Source of the DNA: CBDATA01 sp965202845
GTDB taxonomy: Bacteria; Acidobacteriota; Vicinamibacteria; Marinacidobacterales; Marinacidobacteraceae
Direction: 5' to 3'
Length of the DNA: 64,000 bases
Assembly (NCBI GenBank): GCA_965202845.1
Contig: OZ241856.1
Span: 186,001-250,000 of the forward strand
Position numbers and translations under genes: made by a program. Numbering within the stretch: position 1 is the first letter of the stretch; the number at the start of each line of letters is the position of its first letter. Below the pieces are notes generated by a model. The model made no database searches, was not told the origin of the DNA, and saw only the letters and a list, made by a program, of their open reading frames with translations. This document shows positions 34,182 to 42,817 of this stretch, piece by piece.

Positions 34182-34627
34182 GGCGCCGCCTGCTTCCTGG
34201 CGGCGGCGAACGCGAGGGCGTCGGCCCGTTCGTTGTCCGGGTGCTCGCTGTGCCCGCGGACCCAGCGGAAGCGGGCCCCCGGCCTTGCGGCGCGCGCCTC
34301 GGCGAACCGCATCCAGAGATCGCGGTTGCGGACCGGCTTCCGACCGGCGGTGCGCCAGCCCCGCCGAATCCAGTTGGGCAGCCAGGTCTCGATCCCCTGG
34401 ATCACGTACGTGCTGTCGCACAGGATTTCCGCGTCCCGCCCCTCGGGCAGGGCGGCCAGCGCCCGAATCGCCGCCATCAGCTCCATCCGGTTGTTGGTGG
34501 TGTCCGGTTCCGCCCCGGTCAGGATCGTCTCCTCGCCGGACGGAAACCGGAGGATCGCCGCCCAGCCTCCGGGACCGGGATTTCCCAGACACGAACCGTC
34601 GCAGGCCACCCGGATCACCCCGCTCAC
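34178..34627 (-). CDS. rnhA: Ribonuclease HI
   Basis: This 149-aa enzyme degrades the RNA strand of RNA-DNA hybrids. The four acidic catalytic residues are visible: Asp in VACDGSCLGNPGPGGW, Glu in NNRMELMAAI, Asp in EILCDSTYVIQGI and Asp in DNERADALA. TWLPNWIRRGWRTAGRKPVRN and FRWVRGHSEHPDNE are the usual substrate-binding handle and His loop. The start is GTG 34627, overlapping the ABC-F stop as GTGA; a GTG three codons later is possible. Confidence 0.94.
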   Translation of the reverse strand: MSGVIRVACDGSCLGNPGPGGWAAILRFPSGEETILTGAEPDTTNNRMELMAAIRALAALPEGRDAEILCDSTYVIQGIETWLPNWIRRGWRTAGRKPVRNRDLWMRFAEARAARPGARFRWVRGHSEHPDNERADALAFAAARKQAAP

Positions 34628-36522
34628 GGCTCCGTTCTCCCGCCGAGCTGGTGGTCCAGCCCCTCGAGACGCTCGAAGAGCGCCGGCAACGCCGCCTTGA
34701 GCTCCTCGTATTCCCTCGCGACCTCCCGGGAGCGCTCGCGGTCCTCGAAGAAGGCGGGCCGCGCCATGCGGGCCTCGATGTCCTCGATGGAGGCTTCGGT
34801 CGCCGCCACCTTGTCGAAGATCGCCTTCCACTCGCGCTGAAGGCGGCGCAACCGGTTCTTGGACATGGTTTCCGCCGGGGCGGCGGGAGCGGCCTTCCGG
34901 CGTCGCGCCTTCGGGGTGGCGACTGGCGCATGGGAGCGCGCCGTCCGCTCGCAGTAGTCGGTGTAATTGCCCCAGAACAGGGCGGCGTCGCCGTCCCCGA
35001 CGACGGCGACCCGGGTGGCCAGCGCGTCCATGAAGTGGCGGTCGTGGGCGACGAAGACGATCGTGCCGCGATAGGCGTGGAGCGCTTCGAGCAGCGCCGC
35101 CTTGGAGTCCAGGTCGAGGTGGTTGGTGGGCTCGTCCAGCAGCAGCAGGTTGGCCGGGCGCAGCATCAGGCGCGCCAGGGCGAGGCGGCTGCGCTCGCCG
35201 CCGGAAAGCGCTGCGGCGCGCTTGTCCACCGATGCGCCGGAGAACAGGAAGGCCCCCAGGATGTCGCGGATCTGCGGGAGCATCTCGAGGGTGGCGGCGT
35301 CGGACATGGTCTGATGCACGGTGCGCTCCGGGTCCAGGTCATGGCGGTCCGGCCCGTAATAGGCGATCCGGACGTTGTGCCCCAGTTCCCGGCGCCCCCG
35401 GTCCGGCGCGTCCTCGCCGGCCAGCATGCGCATCAGGGTGGACTTGCCAGCCCCGTTGGGGCCGATCAGCGCGAGCCGCTGCCCGCGCTCCACCGTCACG
35501 TTCGCTCCCCGGAACACGACGTTCGTTCCGTAGGCCTTGTCCACTCCCTCCAGCCGCACCGGGACCGGCCCGGAGCGGGGCGGCGGAGGAAGGCGCAGGC
35601 GGAAGCGCCGGGGCTCCGGCGGCGCGGCGATGCGCTCGATCCTTTCGAGCGCCCGGATCCGGCTCTGGACCAAGCGGGCGCGGCTCGCCTGGTAGCGGAA
35701 CCGGCTGATGAAGCGCTTGTGGCGTTCGATCTCCTCCTGCTGCTCGGCGGCGCGCTTGCGGAGGTCGGCGATCTCGGCGGCGCGGCGTTTCTCGTACCCG
35801 CTGAAATTCCCCGGATAGTCCCGGAGGCCGCCCATGCCGATCTCGGTGATCCGGGTCGCGACCGCATCGAGGAAATGGCGATCGTGCGCCACCAGCGCCA
35901 GTCCGCCCTGGTGGCGGTTCAGGAATCCGAGCAGCCAGGCGCGCGCCTCGATGTCCAGGTAGTTGGTCGGCTCGTCGAGGAGGATCAGGTCGTTGCCCTC
36001 GATCAGCAGCTTGGCGAGGGCGATCCGCATCTGCCAGCCCTGGCTGAACGACTCGGTCGGACGGTGGTGGTCGGCCTCCCGGAAGCCGAGCCCGGCGAGC
36101 GTTTCGGCGATCCGGGCGTCGATTTCGTAGCCGCCCCGCCGTTGCCATTCCTCCTCGATCTCCCCGACCCGCTGCAGGAGTTCGGTTCGGGACGGGTCGA
36201 CTTCCAGTTCTTCGGAGAGCCGCTCCTGTTCGCGCCGCATGGCGAGCAGGTCGGCGAGCGCGCTCCGCGCCTCGGCGAACAGCGTGCGCCCCCGGTGTCG
36301 GAGTCCGTCCTGGGGAAGGTAGCCGCACCGCTTTTTTCGGGCCCGGATGACCGTGCCGGCGTCCAGCTCCACCTGTCCGGCGAGGATGCGCAGGAGGGTT
36401 GTTTTCCCCGAGCCGTTGGGCCCCACCAGCCCCACCCGGTCCCCCTCCTGGACGCGGAAGGCGGAATCGTTCAGGAGAACCTGGTCTCCGAACGCCTTGG
36501 AAGCCTGGGCGAGCTGGATCAT
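34624..36522 (-). CDS. ABC-F family ATPase (Uup/YheS-like)
   Basis: The 632-aa soluble protein has two ABC domains with no membrane segment. The first has VGPNGSGKTTLLRIL (Walker A, residue ~34), a modified signature SFSQGWQMRIALAKLL and LILLDEPTNYLD. A charged linker with RHKRFISRFRYQASRARLVQ follows. The second has LIGPNGAGKSTLMRML, LSGGERSRLALARLML and LLLLDEPTNHLD. A C-terminal coiled coil (about residues 555-625) resembles the ABC_tran_CTD of Uup/YheS. ABC-F proteins act on the ribosome or related complexes. First gene of a minus-strand trio with rnhA and phzF. Confidence 0.92.
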   Translation of the reverse strand: MIQLAQASKAFGDQVLLNDSAFRVQEGDRVGLVGPNGSGKTTLLRILAGQVELDAGTVIRARKKRCGYLPQDGLRHRGRTLFAEARSALADLLAMRREQERLSEELEVDPSRTELLQRVGEIEEEWQRRGGYEIDARIAETLAGLGFREADHHRPTESFSQGWQMRIALAKLLIEGNDLILLDEPTNYLDIEARAWLLGFLNRHQGGLALVAHDRHFLDAVATRITEIGMGGLRDYPGNFSGYEKRRAAEIADLRKRAAEQQEEIERHKRFISRFRYQASRARLVQSRIRALERIERIAAPPEPRRFRLRLPPPPRSGPVPVRLEGVDKAYGTNVVFRGANVTVERGQRLALIGPNGAGKSTLMRMLAGEDAPDRGRRELGHNVRIAYYGPDRHDLDPERTVHQTMSDAATLEMLPQIRDILGAFLFSGASVDKRAAALSGGERSRLALARLMLRPANLLLLDEPTNHLDLDSKAALLEALHAYRGTIVFVAHDRHFMDALATRVAVVGDGDAALFWGNYTDYCERTARSHAPVATPKARRRKAAPAAPAETMSKNRLRRLQREWKAIFDKVAATEASIEDIEARMARPAFFEDRERSREVAREYEELKAALPALFERLEGLDHQLGGRTEP

Positions 36523-36549
36523 TGCGGGCGGCGCGAATGCTACGCCGCC

Positions 36550-36564
36550 CCGTCATAATGACGG
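36550..36564. promoter_or_regulatory. Palindrome in the divergent promoter gap
   Basis: CCGTCATAATGACGG is a perfect 7-1-7 inverted repeat in the centre of the 49-bp gap between the divergent ABC-F and TPR/ASPIC genes. It contains CATAAT, a possible -10 for the rightward gene, so a bound regulator could control both directions. Confidence 0.45.
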
Positions 36565-36571
36565 CGCTTCC

Positions 36572-39500
36572 GTGGTTTCCCTTCTCGCGACCCTGCTGCT
36601 GGCGCCGCCGCCCGCCGACGAGGCGGCCGCCCGCATGAGCCGGGGGGTGGCGCTCCTCGAGCAATTTCGCTTCGCCGACGCCGCCGCCGAATTCCAGCAG
36701 GTCGTCGAGATGACCCCGGATGCGGCGGCCGCGCACGTGAACCTGGGGATCGCCTGGTTCAACGAGCGGGATTTCGCCGCCGCCCGGGCCGCCCTCCTCA
36801 AGGCTCGCGACCTGGACCCGGCGAGTCCCCACGCCCACTACAACCTGGGCCTCATCGACAAGCTGGAGGGCGACACCGAAGCGGCGCTCGCCGCCTTCGA
36901 CCGGGTGGTCCGGATGGACCCGAACGACTCGATGGCCTGGTACTACCTGGGGTCCCTCCAGGCGACGGCGGGGCGGCTCGAGGAGGCGGAACAAGCGCTC
37001 CGGCGCGCCATCCTGCTGACCCCGGAGCACGAATCGGCGCATTTCAGCCTGGGCAACGTGCTGATCCGCGCCGGGCGGCGCGAGGAGGGACGGGTCCAGC
37101 TCCAGCGATTCCAGGAGATCAAGGAGACCTTCGCCGGCGCCGGCGTGTCCGCCGGGCTGCAGTACACCGAGCTCGGCCCCTACGCCGAGGCGGTCGAGCC
37201 GACGCCCCCGTCCCTGTATCAGGAGGCGGAGGCGCCGGAGGAGATCGGCGACGTCCCCTTCCGGGAGGCGACCGCCGATTGGGGGCTTTCCGGCCTCGCG
37301 GCGCTTCCGGCGCCGGAGACGCCTGCCGAAGTGCTCCCCAGGGACTACTCGCCGGATTGGGCCGCCCGCCACCTGCTGCCCGATCTCGGCTCCGGAGTGG
37401 CGTTTCGGGATCTGAACGCCGACGGACTCCCGGAGCTGGTGTTCGTCCGGGGCGGGGACGTGCTCGTGTTCCGGAACACCGGAAGCGGCTTCCAGACCTG
37501 GGAGGATTCGGGGGTGGCGGTCCGGAACGCGGTCAGCGTCTCCATCGGGGATGTGGACCTGGACGGCGCTCCCGATCTCTATGTGGCGGCCTCCGGTCCG
37601 AACGCGCTCTATCTGAACCGGGGCGGCGAACGCTTCGAACGCTCGGAAGCCGCCTTCGGGAACGATGTCTCGGTCGGCGCGACGCTCGCCGACTTCGACC
37701 ACGACGGCGACCTGGACATCCTGGTGGCGAACTACGCGCCCGCCTCGCTGGAAGGCGACGCCCCGGTTCCGGTTCCCGCCGGGATTCCGGGCGCGGAGAA
37801 CCGCCTGTTCCGCAACAACCAGGACGGCGCGTTCACCGACGTGGCGCTCGAGACCCGAACCACCGGAGGCGCCCGCCGGAGCCTGACCGCGATCTTTTCC
37901 GACTGGGACGACGACCGGGACGTGGACTTCCTGGTGGTCAACGACGGCGCTCCGGTCCAGGTGTTCTCGAACGACCGGATCGGCGCCTTCACCGAAATCT
38001 CGGAGGCGTGGGGCGTGGAGACCGCGGGCCGGATGCGCGGCGTCGCCAGCGGGGATTTCGACCGGGACGGCCGCTTCGACCTGGCGTTCACCGCCCAGGG
38101 CGGCGCCTTGAACATGCTGCTGCGCCGGACGGACGCCGGGTTTCAGCCGGACGCCGTTTCGCCGGGGTTCCTGGGCGCCGGAGCGCCGGGAGGCCGGTAC
38201 GGGGTCTCCCTGCTGGATGCGGATCGGGACATGGACCTGGACCTGCTGCTGGCGGCGAACGAACCGGGCGCCGCGCTGGCGTTCTACTGGAACACTCCCC
38301 GGGGCTTCGTCCGCGCCGGCGGCCTCGACGCCCCGCTGGAGGAAGGCGAGCAAGTCCGGGCGCTCGCCCTCGCCGATGTGGACGCCGACGGCGACCTGGA
38401 TGCGCTGACCGGGACGAACCGGGGGCGGCTGGTCGCCTTTCGCAATGAGATCGCAGACGCCGGGAACTGGATGGCGGTGGTGCCGACCGGACTGCGGAGC
38501 AACCGGGACGGGATCGGGACCAAGGTCGAGGTCCGGGCGGCGGGGGTGAGCCAGCGCCGCGAAATGCGCACCACCAGCGGCTACCTCTCGCAGGACGACC
38601 TGCCGGTCCATTTCGGGCTCGGCGAGGCGACCGCCGCCGACTACGTCCGGTTCCTCTGGCCGGGAGGGGTGAAGCAGATCGAGCTGGACCTCCCGGCGTC
38701 GACGGTGGCCTCGGTCGAGGAGCTGAACCGCAAGGGCACTTCGTGTCCGGTGCTGTACGCATGGGACGGGGAACGGATCCGGTTCGTCACCGACTTCCTG
38801 GGCGGCAGCGCGCTCGGCAACCTGCTCGCCCCCGGCGTGTTCAACACCCCGGACACCGCCGAGGTGGTGAAGCTGGAGTCCTTTCCGCTGGTTCCCCGGG
38901 ACGGCCACTTCGAGCTCCGGTGGCTGAACCAGCTCGAGGAGGTGATCTTCTACGACCGCGCCGCGCTCTGGATCGCGGACCACCCGGAGGATTGGGACGT
39001 ATTCCCCGACGAACGCCTGATGCCGGGGCCGCCGTATCCGGAACCGGGTCTGGTGGCGGTGCGGAACCGGCGTCCGCCGTCCGAGGCCCGCTCGGCTTGG
39101 GGGAACGCCCCCTCCCGGGACCGGACCGCCGCATTGCGGCGGGTGGACCGGATCTACGTGGAGGACTTCCCGCTGCTGCCATTCAAGGGCTACGCCGAAG
39201 AGCACGCCCTGACGCTGCGCTTCGACGACGTCCGGGCCGGGGCCGACCACGTCCTGCTGCTGCATGGCTGGGTCGACTACGCGGACTCCAGCTCGAATCT
39301 CGCCGCCTCCCAGGCCGGGGTGCAGGCGCTGCCGCCGGTGCTGGAGATTGAGGGAGCGGACGGGGAGTTCCGCGCCGCGGTCCAGCCGATGGGGTTCCCC
39401 GCCGGACTGCCCAAGACGATGGTGGTCCCGCTGGACGGAGTTCCGCTCGCATCCGGGCGGGCGCTCCGCATCCGCACGAACATGCGGATTTACTGGGATC

Positions 39501-40075
39501 GGGCGGAGCTGGCGGAGCGGGCGCCCCTGGGCCAGGTCGCGGTGGTCCGGTTGGATGCGGCGGCGGCCGACTTCCGCTTCGCCGGATACCCGGAGCCGTT
39601 TCGCCCGGCGGGACGTCCTCCCGGCGAGTACCGCTACCGCAACCTGCGTTCGACGGACACCTGGGGCGCCCACGCCGGGGCGTACACCCGCTACGGGGAC
39701 GTCCTTCCGCTGCTGGACGCCATCGACGACCGCTATGTGATCGCGCGGCACGGCGACGAGATTCGGCTTCGTTTCGAGGCGTCCGCGGTTTCGCCCGCTC
39801 CGGCCCCCGGCCGCCGCCGGGCGTTCTTCGTGTTCGCCGACGGGTTTGGCAAGGACATGGACCTCAACTCGGCCCGGCCGCACACGGTGGGGCCGCTCCC
39901 CTTCCACGGCATGCCGGGATACCCGTATCCGGAGGGCGCCTACCCGGATTCCCCCGCGTTGGCCCGGTGGCGGGCGGAATACAACACCAGGGAGATCGGT
40001 CCCGAAGCCCGCCACGGATTTCTCGAGGAGGAGGACGCCGACGTCGAGACGACGACTTCCTCGCCACGGCGCTGA
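36572..40075 (+). CDS. Giant exported TPR / FG-GAP / ASPIC-UnbV protein
   Basis: The 1167-aa protein begins with a short signal-like segment (VVSLLATLLLAPP). Residues about 20-190 hold four or five TPR units (AAAEFQQVVEMTPDAAAAHV, AHYNLGLIDKLEGDTEAALA). Residues about 240-620 carry FG-GAP/VCBS repeats with calcium-type loops (DLNADGLPEL, DVDLDGAPDLYV, DFDHDGDLDILV, DVDADGDLDAL). An ASPIC/UnbV module follows at about 630-690 (SNRDGIGTKVEVRAAG, VRFLWPGGVKQ). The last ~470 residues have no family I can name. The start is GTG 36572, the only one that opens with a signal. The protein is probably on the cell surface. The next gene starts at its stop. Confidence 0.85.
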   Translation: MVSLLATLLLAPPPADEAAARMSRGVALLEQFRFADAAAEFQQVVEMTPDAAAAHVNLGIAWFNERDFAAARAALLKARDLDPASPHAHYNLGLIDKLEGDTEAALAAFDRVVRMDPNDSMAWYYLGSLQATAGRLEEAEQALRRAILLTPEHESAHFSLGNVLIRAGRREEGRVQLQRFQEIKETFAGAGVSAGLQYTELGPYAEAVEPTPPSLYQEAEAPEEIGDVPFREATADWGLSGLAALPAPETPAEVLPRDYSPDWAARHLLPDLGSGVAFRDLNADGLPELVFVRGGDVLVFRNTGSGFQTWEDSGVAVRNAVSVSIGDVDLDGAPDLYVAASGPNALYLNRGGERFERSEAAFGNDVSVGATLADFDHDGDLDILVANYAPASLEGDAPVPVPAGIPGAENRLFRNNQDGAFTDVALETRTTGGARRSLTAIFSDWDDDRDVDFLVVNDGAPVQVFSNDRIGAFTEISEAWGVETAGRMRGVASGDFDRDGRFDLAFTAQGGALNMLLRRTDAGFQPDAVSPGFLGAGAPGGRYGVSLLDADRDMDLDLLLAANEPGAALAFYWNTPRGFVRAGGLDAPLEEGEQVRALALADVDADGDLDALTGTNRGRLVAFRNEIADAGNWMAVVPTGLRSNRDGIGTKVEVRAAGVSQRREMRTTSGYLSQDDLPVHFGLGEATAADYVRFLWPGGVKQIELDLPASTVASVEELNRKGTSCPVLYAWDGERIRFVTDFLGGSALGNLLAPGVFNTPDTAEVVKLESFPLVPRDGHFELRWLNQLEEVIFYDRAALWIADHPEDWDVFPDERLMPGPPYPEPGLVAVRNRRPPSEARSAWGNAPSRDRTAALRRVDRIYVEDFPLLPFKGYAEEHALTLRFDDVRAGADHVLLLHGWVDYADSSSNLAASQAGVQALPPVLEIEGADGEFRAAVQPMGFPAGLPKTMVVPLDGVPLASGRALRIRTNMRIYWDRAELAERAPLGQVAVVRLDAAAADFRFAGYPEPFRPAGRPPGEYRYRNLRSTDTWGAHAGAYTRYGDVLPLLDAIDDRYVIARHGDEIRLRFEASAVSPAPAPGRRRAFFVFADGFGKDMDLNSARPHTVGPLPFHGMPGYPYPEGAYPDSPALARWRAEYNTREIGPEARHGFLEEEDADVETTTSSPRR

Positions 40076-40530
40076 TGCCCCCGGAGACGCTCCGCGCCGA
40101 GCTGCATCGGCTGCTGCTGGACGAGACGACGGGCGGCGCCGCCGAGCTCGCCCCGCGCATGCTGGCCGATCCCGCCTCCCTGACTCCCGAGCTGCGCTGG
40201 TGTCTCGTCTATTTCCTGCGCGGGGTGGGGTGCCTCGCAGCCCGCAACCGGATCCTCGATCCCGGAACCCTGCTGCATGCGGTGGCGCGGATGGTGGAGG
40301 CGGCGCGGTTGGTCACCTTGTCGCTGGACCGGTGCTGGCATGAGGTGGCGCGGGAGCTGCCCGGGCACTGGCTGACGCGCTACGAAGCGAGCGACCGCCC
40401 GTACTCCCTCGAGGAGCTCCACTGGTTGAACGCTCTGCTCGCCCGGCTCTGGCGGCGCGAGCGGGATCGCCTGATCGAAGTCGAAATCCCGACGTCCTTC
40501 GCCGGAGGCGTCCTTCCGGAAGCCGGGTAG
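40075..40530 (+). CDS. Hypothetical protein (151 aa) coupled to the TPR/ASPIC gene
   Basis: No family recognised. The ATG overlaps the preceding stop (TGATG), so it is almost certainly expressed with the giant surface protein. The sequence is largely alpha-helical and charged (PPETLRAELHRLLLDETTGG, LARLWRRERDRLIEVEIP) with three Cys, one in GVGCLAARN. There is no signal peptide or clear membrane span, so it is likely cytoplasmic. It ends 4 bases before the convergent stop of the first TPR paralogue. Confidence 0.65.
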   Translation: MPPETLRAELHRLLLDETTGGAAELAPRMLADPASLTPELRWCLVYFLRGVGCLAARNRILDPGTLLHAVARMVEAARLVTLSLDRCWHEVARELPGHWLTRYEASDRPYSLEELHWLNALLARLWRRERDRLIEVEIPTSFAGGVLPEAG

Positions 40531-40534
40531 GAGA

Positions 40535-41629
40535 TCAGACTCCCGGTTCGCAGAGGCCGTCCTCGATGTCGAGGAGGATCTCCCGGACCTCCGCTGCACG
40601 GGGATCGTTCGGCGTCAACCGCAGGAACCGCTGGTAGTACCGCTGGGCGGTGTCGCACTGGTTGCGCTGGAAGGTGATGGTCCCGAGCAGGTAGTTGGCC
40701 TCGACGATGCGTGAGTCCCCGTCGGGAGCCACCTCGAGGAAGGCCCGAAAGTGGGGGATCGCGTCGCTGTCGTTCTCGTTCCGCAACGCGATGTACCCGA
40801 GCATCCAGCGGGAGTCGACGGTGTGTTCGCCTTCCGGGTAGAGCCGGACGTACTTGCCGAGCTGGTCGGCCGCCCGGTCGTCATTCCGGGCGTTGTAGTT
40901 GATCTGGCCGGCGAGGAAGGTGACGTTGCCCAGCTGGGGGATGTCCGGGGCCTGGTCGATGACCACCGAAAACTCCTCCTCGGCACCTTCGGTGTTCCCC
41001 TGCTGCAGCAGGGCGAAGCCGAGCCGGAAGTGCAGTTCGGAATCCTCGGGGTTGCGCGCGATGGCCTTGCGCAGGAAGGGGATCGCGGCTTCCTGATCCT
41101 CGAGGCGCAAGAGCAGGAGCGCGGTGTTGCGCTCGGCCAGGGCGATCTGATCGCCGAGCTGGGCGGCCATTTCGGGGTTGTTCGCGGCGCCTTCGAGGAA
41201 CGCCTGGTAGGACTCGGCCGCCTCCATGAGGTTCTCCCCGCCGGATTCGTGCGCCATCCCCAGGAAGAGGTGGAAGGTGAAGAACTCGGGGTACGCCTCG
41301 AGCGCCGGGCCGCAGGCACGGAGGGTCTTGTTCCAGTCGGAGGCGGTCGCCGCCTCGGTGCAAAGCGCCTGGTAGCCGTAGTCGACGTTCTGAAGCATCA
41401 GATCGTACGACTCGTGCGCCTCGGCCTCCGGATCGATGAGCATGGCGGGACAGATTTCGACCACCGCGTCCCAGTCCCGGGCTTCCGCCGCCTCGATGCA
41501 GGGAGCGAACGGATCGTCGTCATCCTGGGCGAGCGCGGGAAGAGCGGTCAGCCCGAAGAAGAGGAGCCCGAAAGCGAGGGAGCGCGCGCTCCGGCGCGGG
41601 ACTCGATTCCCGAATAGCGTGACGTTCAC
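40535..41629 (-). CDS. Secreted cysteine-bracketed TPR protein, paralogue 1
   Basis: The 364-aa protein has a signal peptide (RSLAFGLLFFGLTALPALAQ) and TPR-type helical repeats through most of its length (AAIPFLRKAIARNPEDSELH, SDAIPHFRAFLEVAPDGDSR). Two N-terminal units fit C-x8-W-x6-C: CIEAAEARDWDAVVEIC and CTEAATASDWNKTLRAC. The C terminus has a C-x34-C pair (from NQCDTAQRYYQRF to DGLCEPG). The start is GTG 41629 behind GGAGG; longer frames are unsupported. The two genes upstream on this strand encode relatives with the same cysteine pattern. It is predicted periplasmic or surface-exposed; function unknown. Confidence 0.85.
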   Translation of the reverse strand: MNVTLFGNRVPRRSARSLAFGLLFFGLTALPALAQDDDDPFAPCIEAAEARDWDAVVEICPAMLIDPEAEAHESYDLMLQNVDYGYQALCTEAATASDWNKTLRACGPALEAYPEFFTFHLFLGMAHESGGENLMEAAESYQAFLEGAANNPEMAAQLGDQIALAERNTALLLLRLEDQEAAIPFLRKAIARNPEDSELHFRLGFALLQQGNTEGAEEEFSVVIDQAPDIPQLGNVTFLAGQINYNARNDDRAADQLGKYVRLYPEGEHTVDSRWMLGYIALRNENDSDAIPHFRAFLEVAPDGDSRIVEANYLLGTITFQRNQCDTAQRYYQRFLRLTPNDPRAAEVREILLDIEDGLCEPGV

Positions 41630-41730
41630 AGCGGAATTCCTCCAGGGGTGGCGGGGGCGGATGGACGCGAAAGGCCCCGCGGAAGCAAGCAAGGAGAGTA
41701 CCACAGGCGAACCGAAACGCCCGGTTCGGG

Positions 41731-42774
41731 CTACGGCTGGCAGCCCCCCTCGGCGATCGACGCGAGGATTTCGGTCACCTGGGCGCCGTTCGCGTGGCCG
41801 GGGGCCAGCTCCATGAACCGGTTGTAGTGCTGTTCGGCGTTTCCGCAGTCATCGCGGTTGTAGAAGATGGTTCCGAGCGCGAAGTTGGCCTCGGCGATCC
41901 GCTCGTCGCCCGCCGTCGCCGCGCCCAGAAATCCCTGGTAGTGGGAGAGGGCCCGGTCCTCGTCCGACGCCTGGAGCGCCTGCGCCAGCATGTAGTGGGC
42001 GTCCGGCGCGCCCCGGTCCTGGGGGGCGGCCGCCAGATACGCGCTCAGCCGGGCGTCGGCCTTCGCGTAGTCCCCGGCGTTGTAGTTGAGCTGTCCGGCG
42101 AGGAAGAGAACGCTCGGGATCGGGTTGGGGGCGTGCTCGATCACCACCGAAAGGGCGCGCTCGGCGCCGGCGCTGTCCCCGGTGCTGAGCCGGGCGACTC
42201 CCAGCCGGTAGTGCACCTCCACATCGGTCCCGCTGGCGGACGAAGCGGCTTCGAGGAGGGGAATCGCGTCCTCCATCGCATTGACCCGCGCATAGGCGAT
42301 GCCGCCGGAGCGTCGCGCCACCGCGATCTGCTGGCCCAGCTGCGAGGCGGCTTCGGAATTCCCCCGGACGCCGCCCAGGAACGCCGAGAAATTGGTGGCG
42401 GTGTTCACCCAGTCCTGTTTGGACTGGTAGGCGAGCCCCAGGTAGTAGTTGAGGATGAACGCGCCTGGGTTGGCCTGAACCGCCATCTGGCAGTAGGTGA
42501 TCACGCTGTCCCACTGCTGCGCCTGGGCCGCCGGCTCGCACTTCTGGCTGTAGGCGTACTGGACCGTCTGCGACCAGTGCGCGTAGTACGGATGGTCCTC
42601 GGGAAGCGTCTCGAGCACTTCGGGGCAGGCGGCCAGCACCGCCTCGTAGTCAGCGCCATCGACGGCCTGCATGCAGGCGGCGGCCTTCTGGGGGTCCACG
42701 TTCTGCGCCTGGGCGTCGGGGACGACGCCGACGAAGAGGAGCAGCAGGGTCCCCATCGCGGGAACGGTTTTCAT
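41731..42774 (-). CDS. Secreted cysteine-bracketed TPR protein, paralogue 2
   Basis: The 347-aa protein has a signal peptide (MGTLLLLFVGVVPDAQAQ) and TPR-like repeats. The same signature appears as CMQAVDGADYEAVLAAC (Tyr in place of Trp) and CEPAAQAQQWDSVITYC. The C-terminal pair is again C-x34-C, from DDCGNAEQHYNRF to EGGCQP. The start ATG 42774 has AAGGAG about 11 bases upstream. It is separated from paralogue 1 by 101 bases and from paralogue 3 by 43 bases, all on the same strand. Divergence between the three is considerable, so the duplications are old. Confidence 0.85.
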   Translation of the reverse strand: MKTVPAMGTLLLLFVGVVPDAQAQNVDPQKAAACMQAVDGADYEAVLAACPEVLETLPEDHPYYAHWSQTVQYAYSQKCEPAAQAQQWDSVITYCQMAVQANPGAFILNYYLGLAYQSKQDWVNTATNFSAFLGGVRGNSEAASQLGQQIAVARRSGGIAYARVNAMEDAIPLLEAASSASGTDVEVHYRLGVARLSTGDSAGAERALSVVIEHAPNPIPSVLFLAGQLNYNAGDYAKADARLSAYLAAAPQDRGAPDAHYMLAQALQASDEDRALSHYQGFLGAATAGDERIAEANFALGTIFYNRDDCGNAEQHYNRFMELAPGHANGAQVTEILASIAEGGCQP

Positions 42775-42817
42775 GGTCTTGAGGTCTCCTTGCGCGGTCT
42801 CCGCGGAACGGGGAAAG

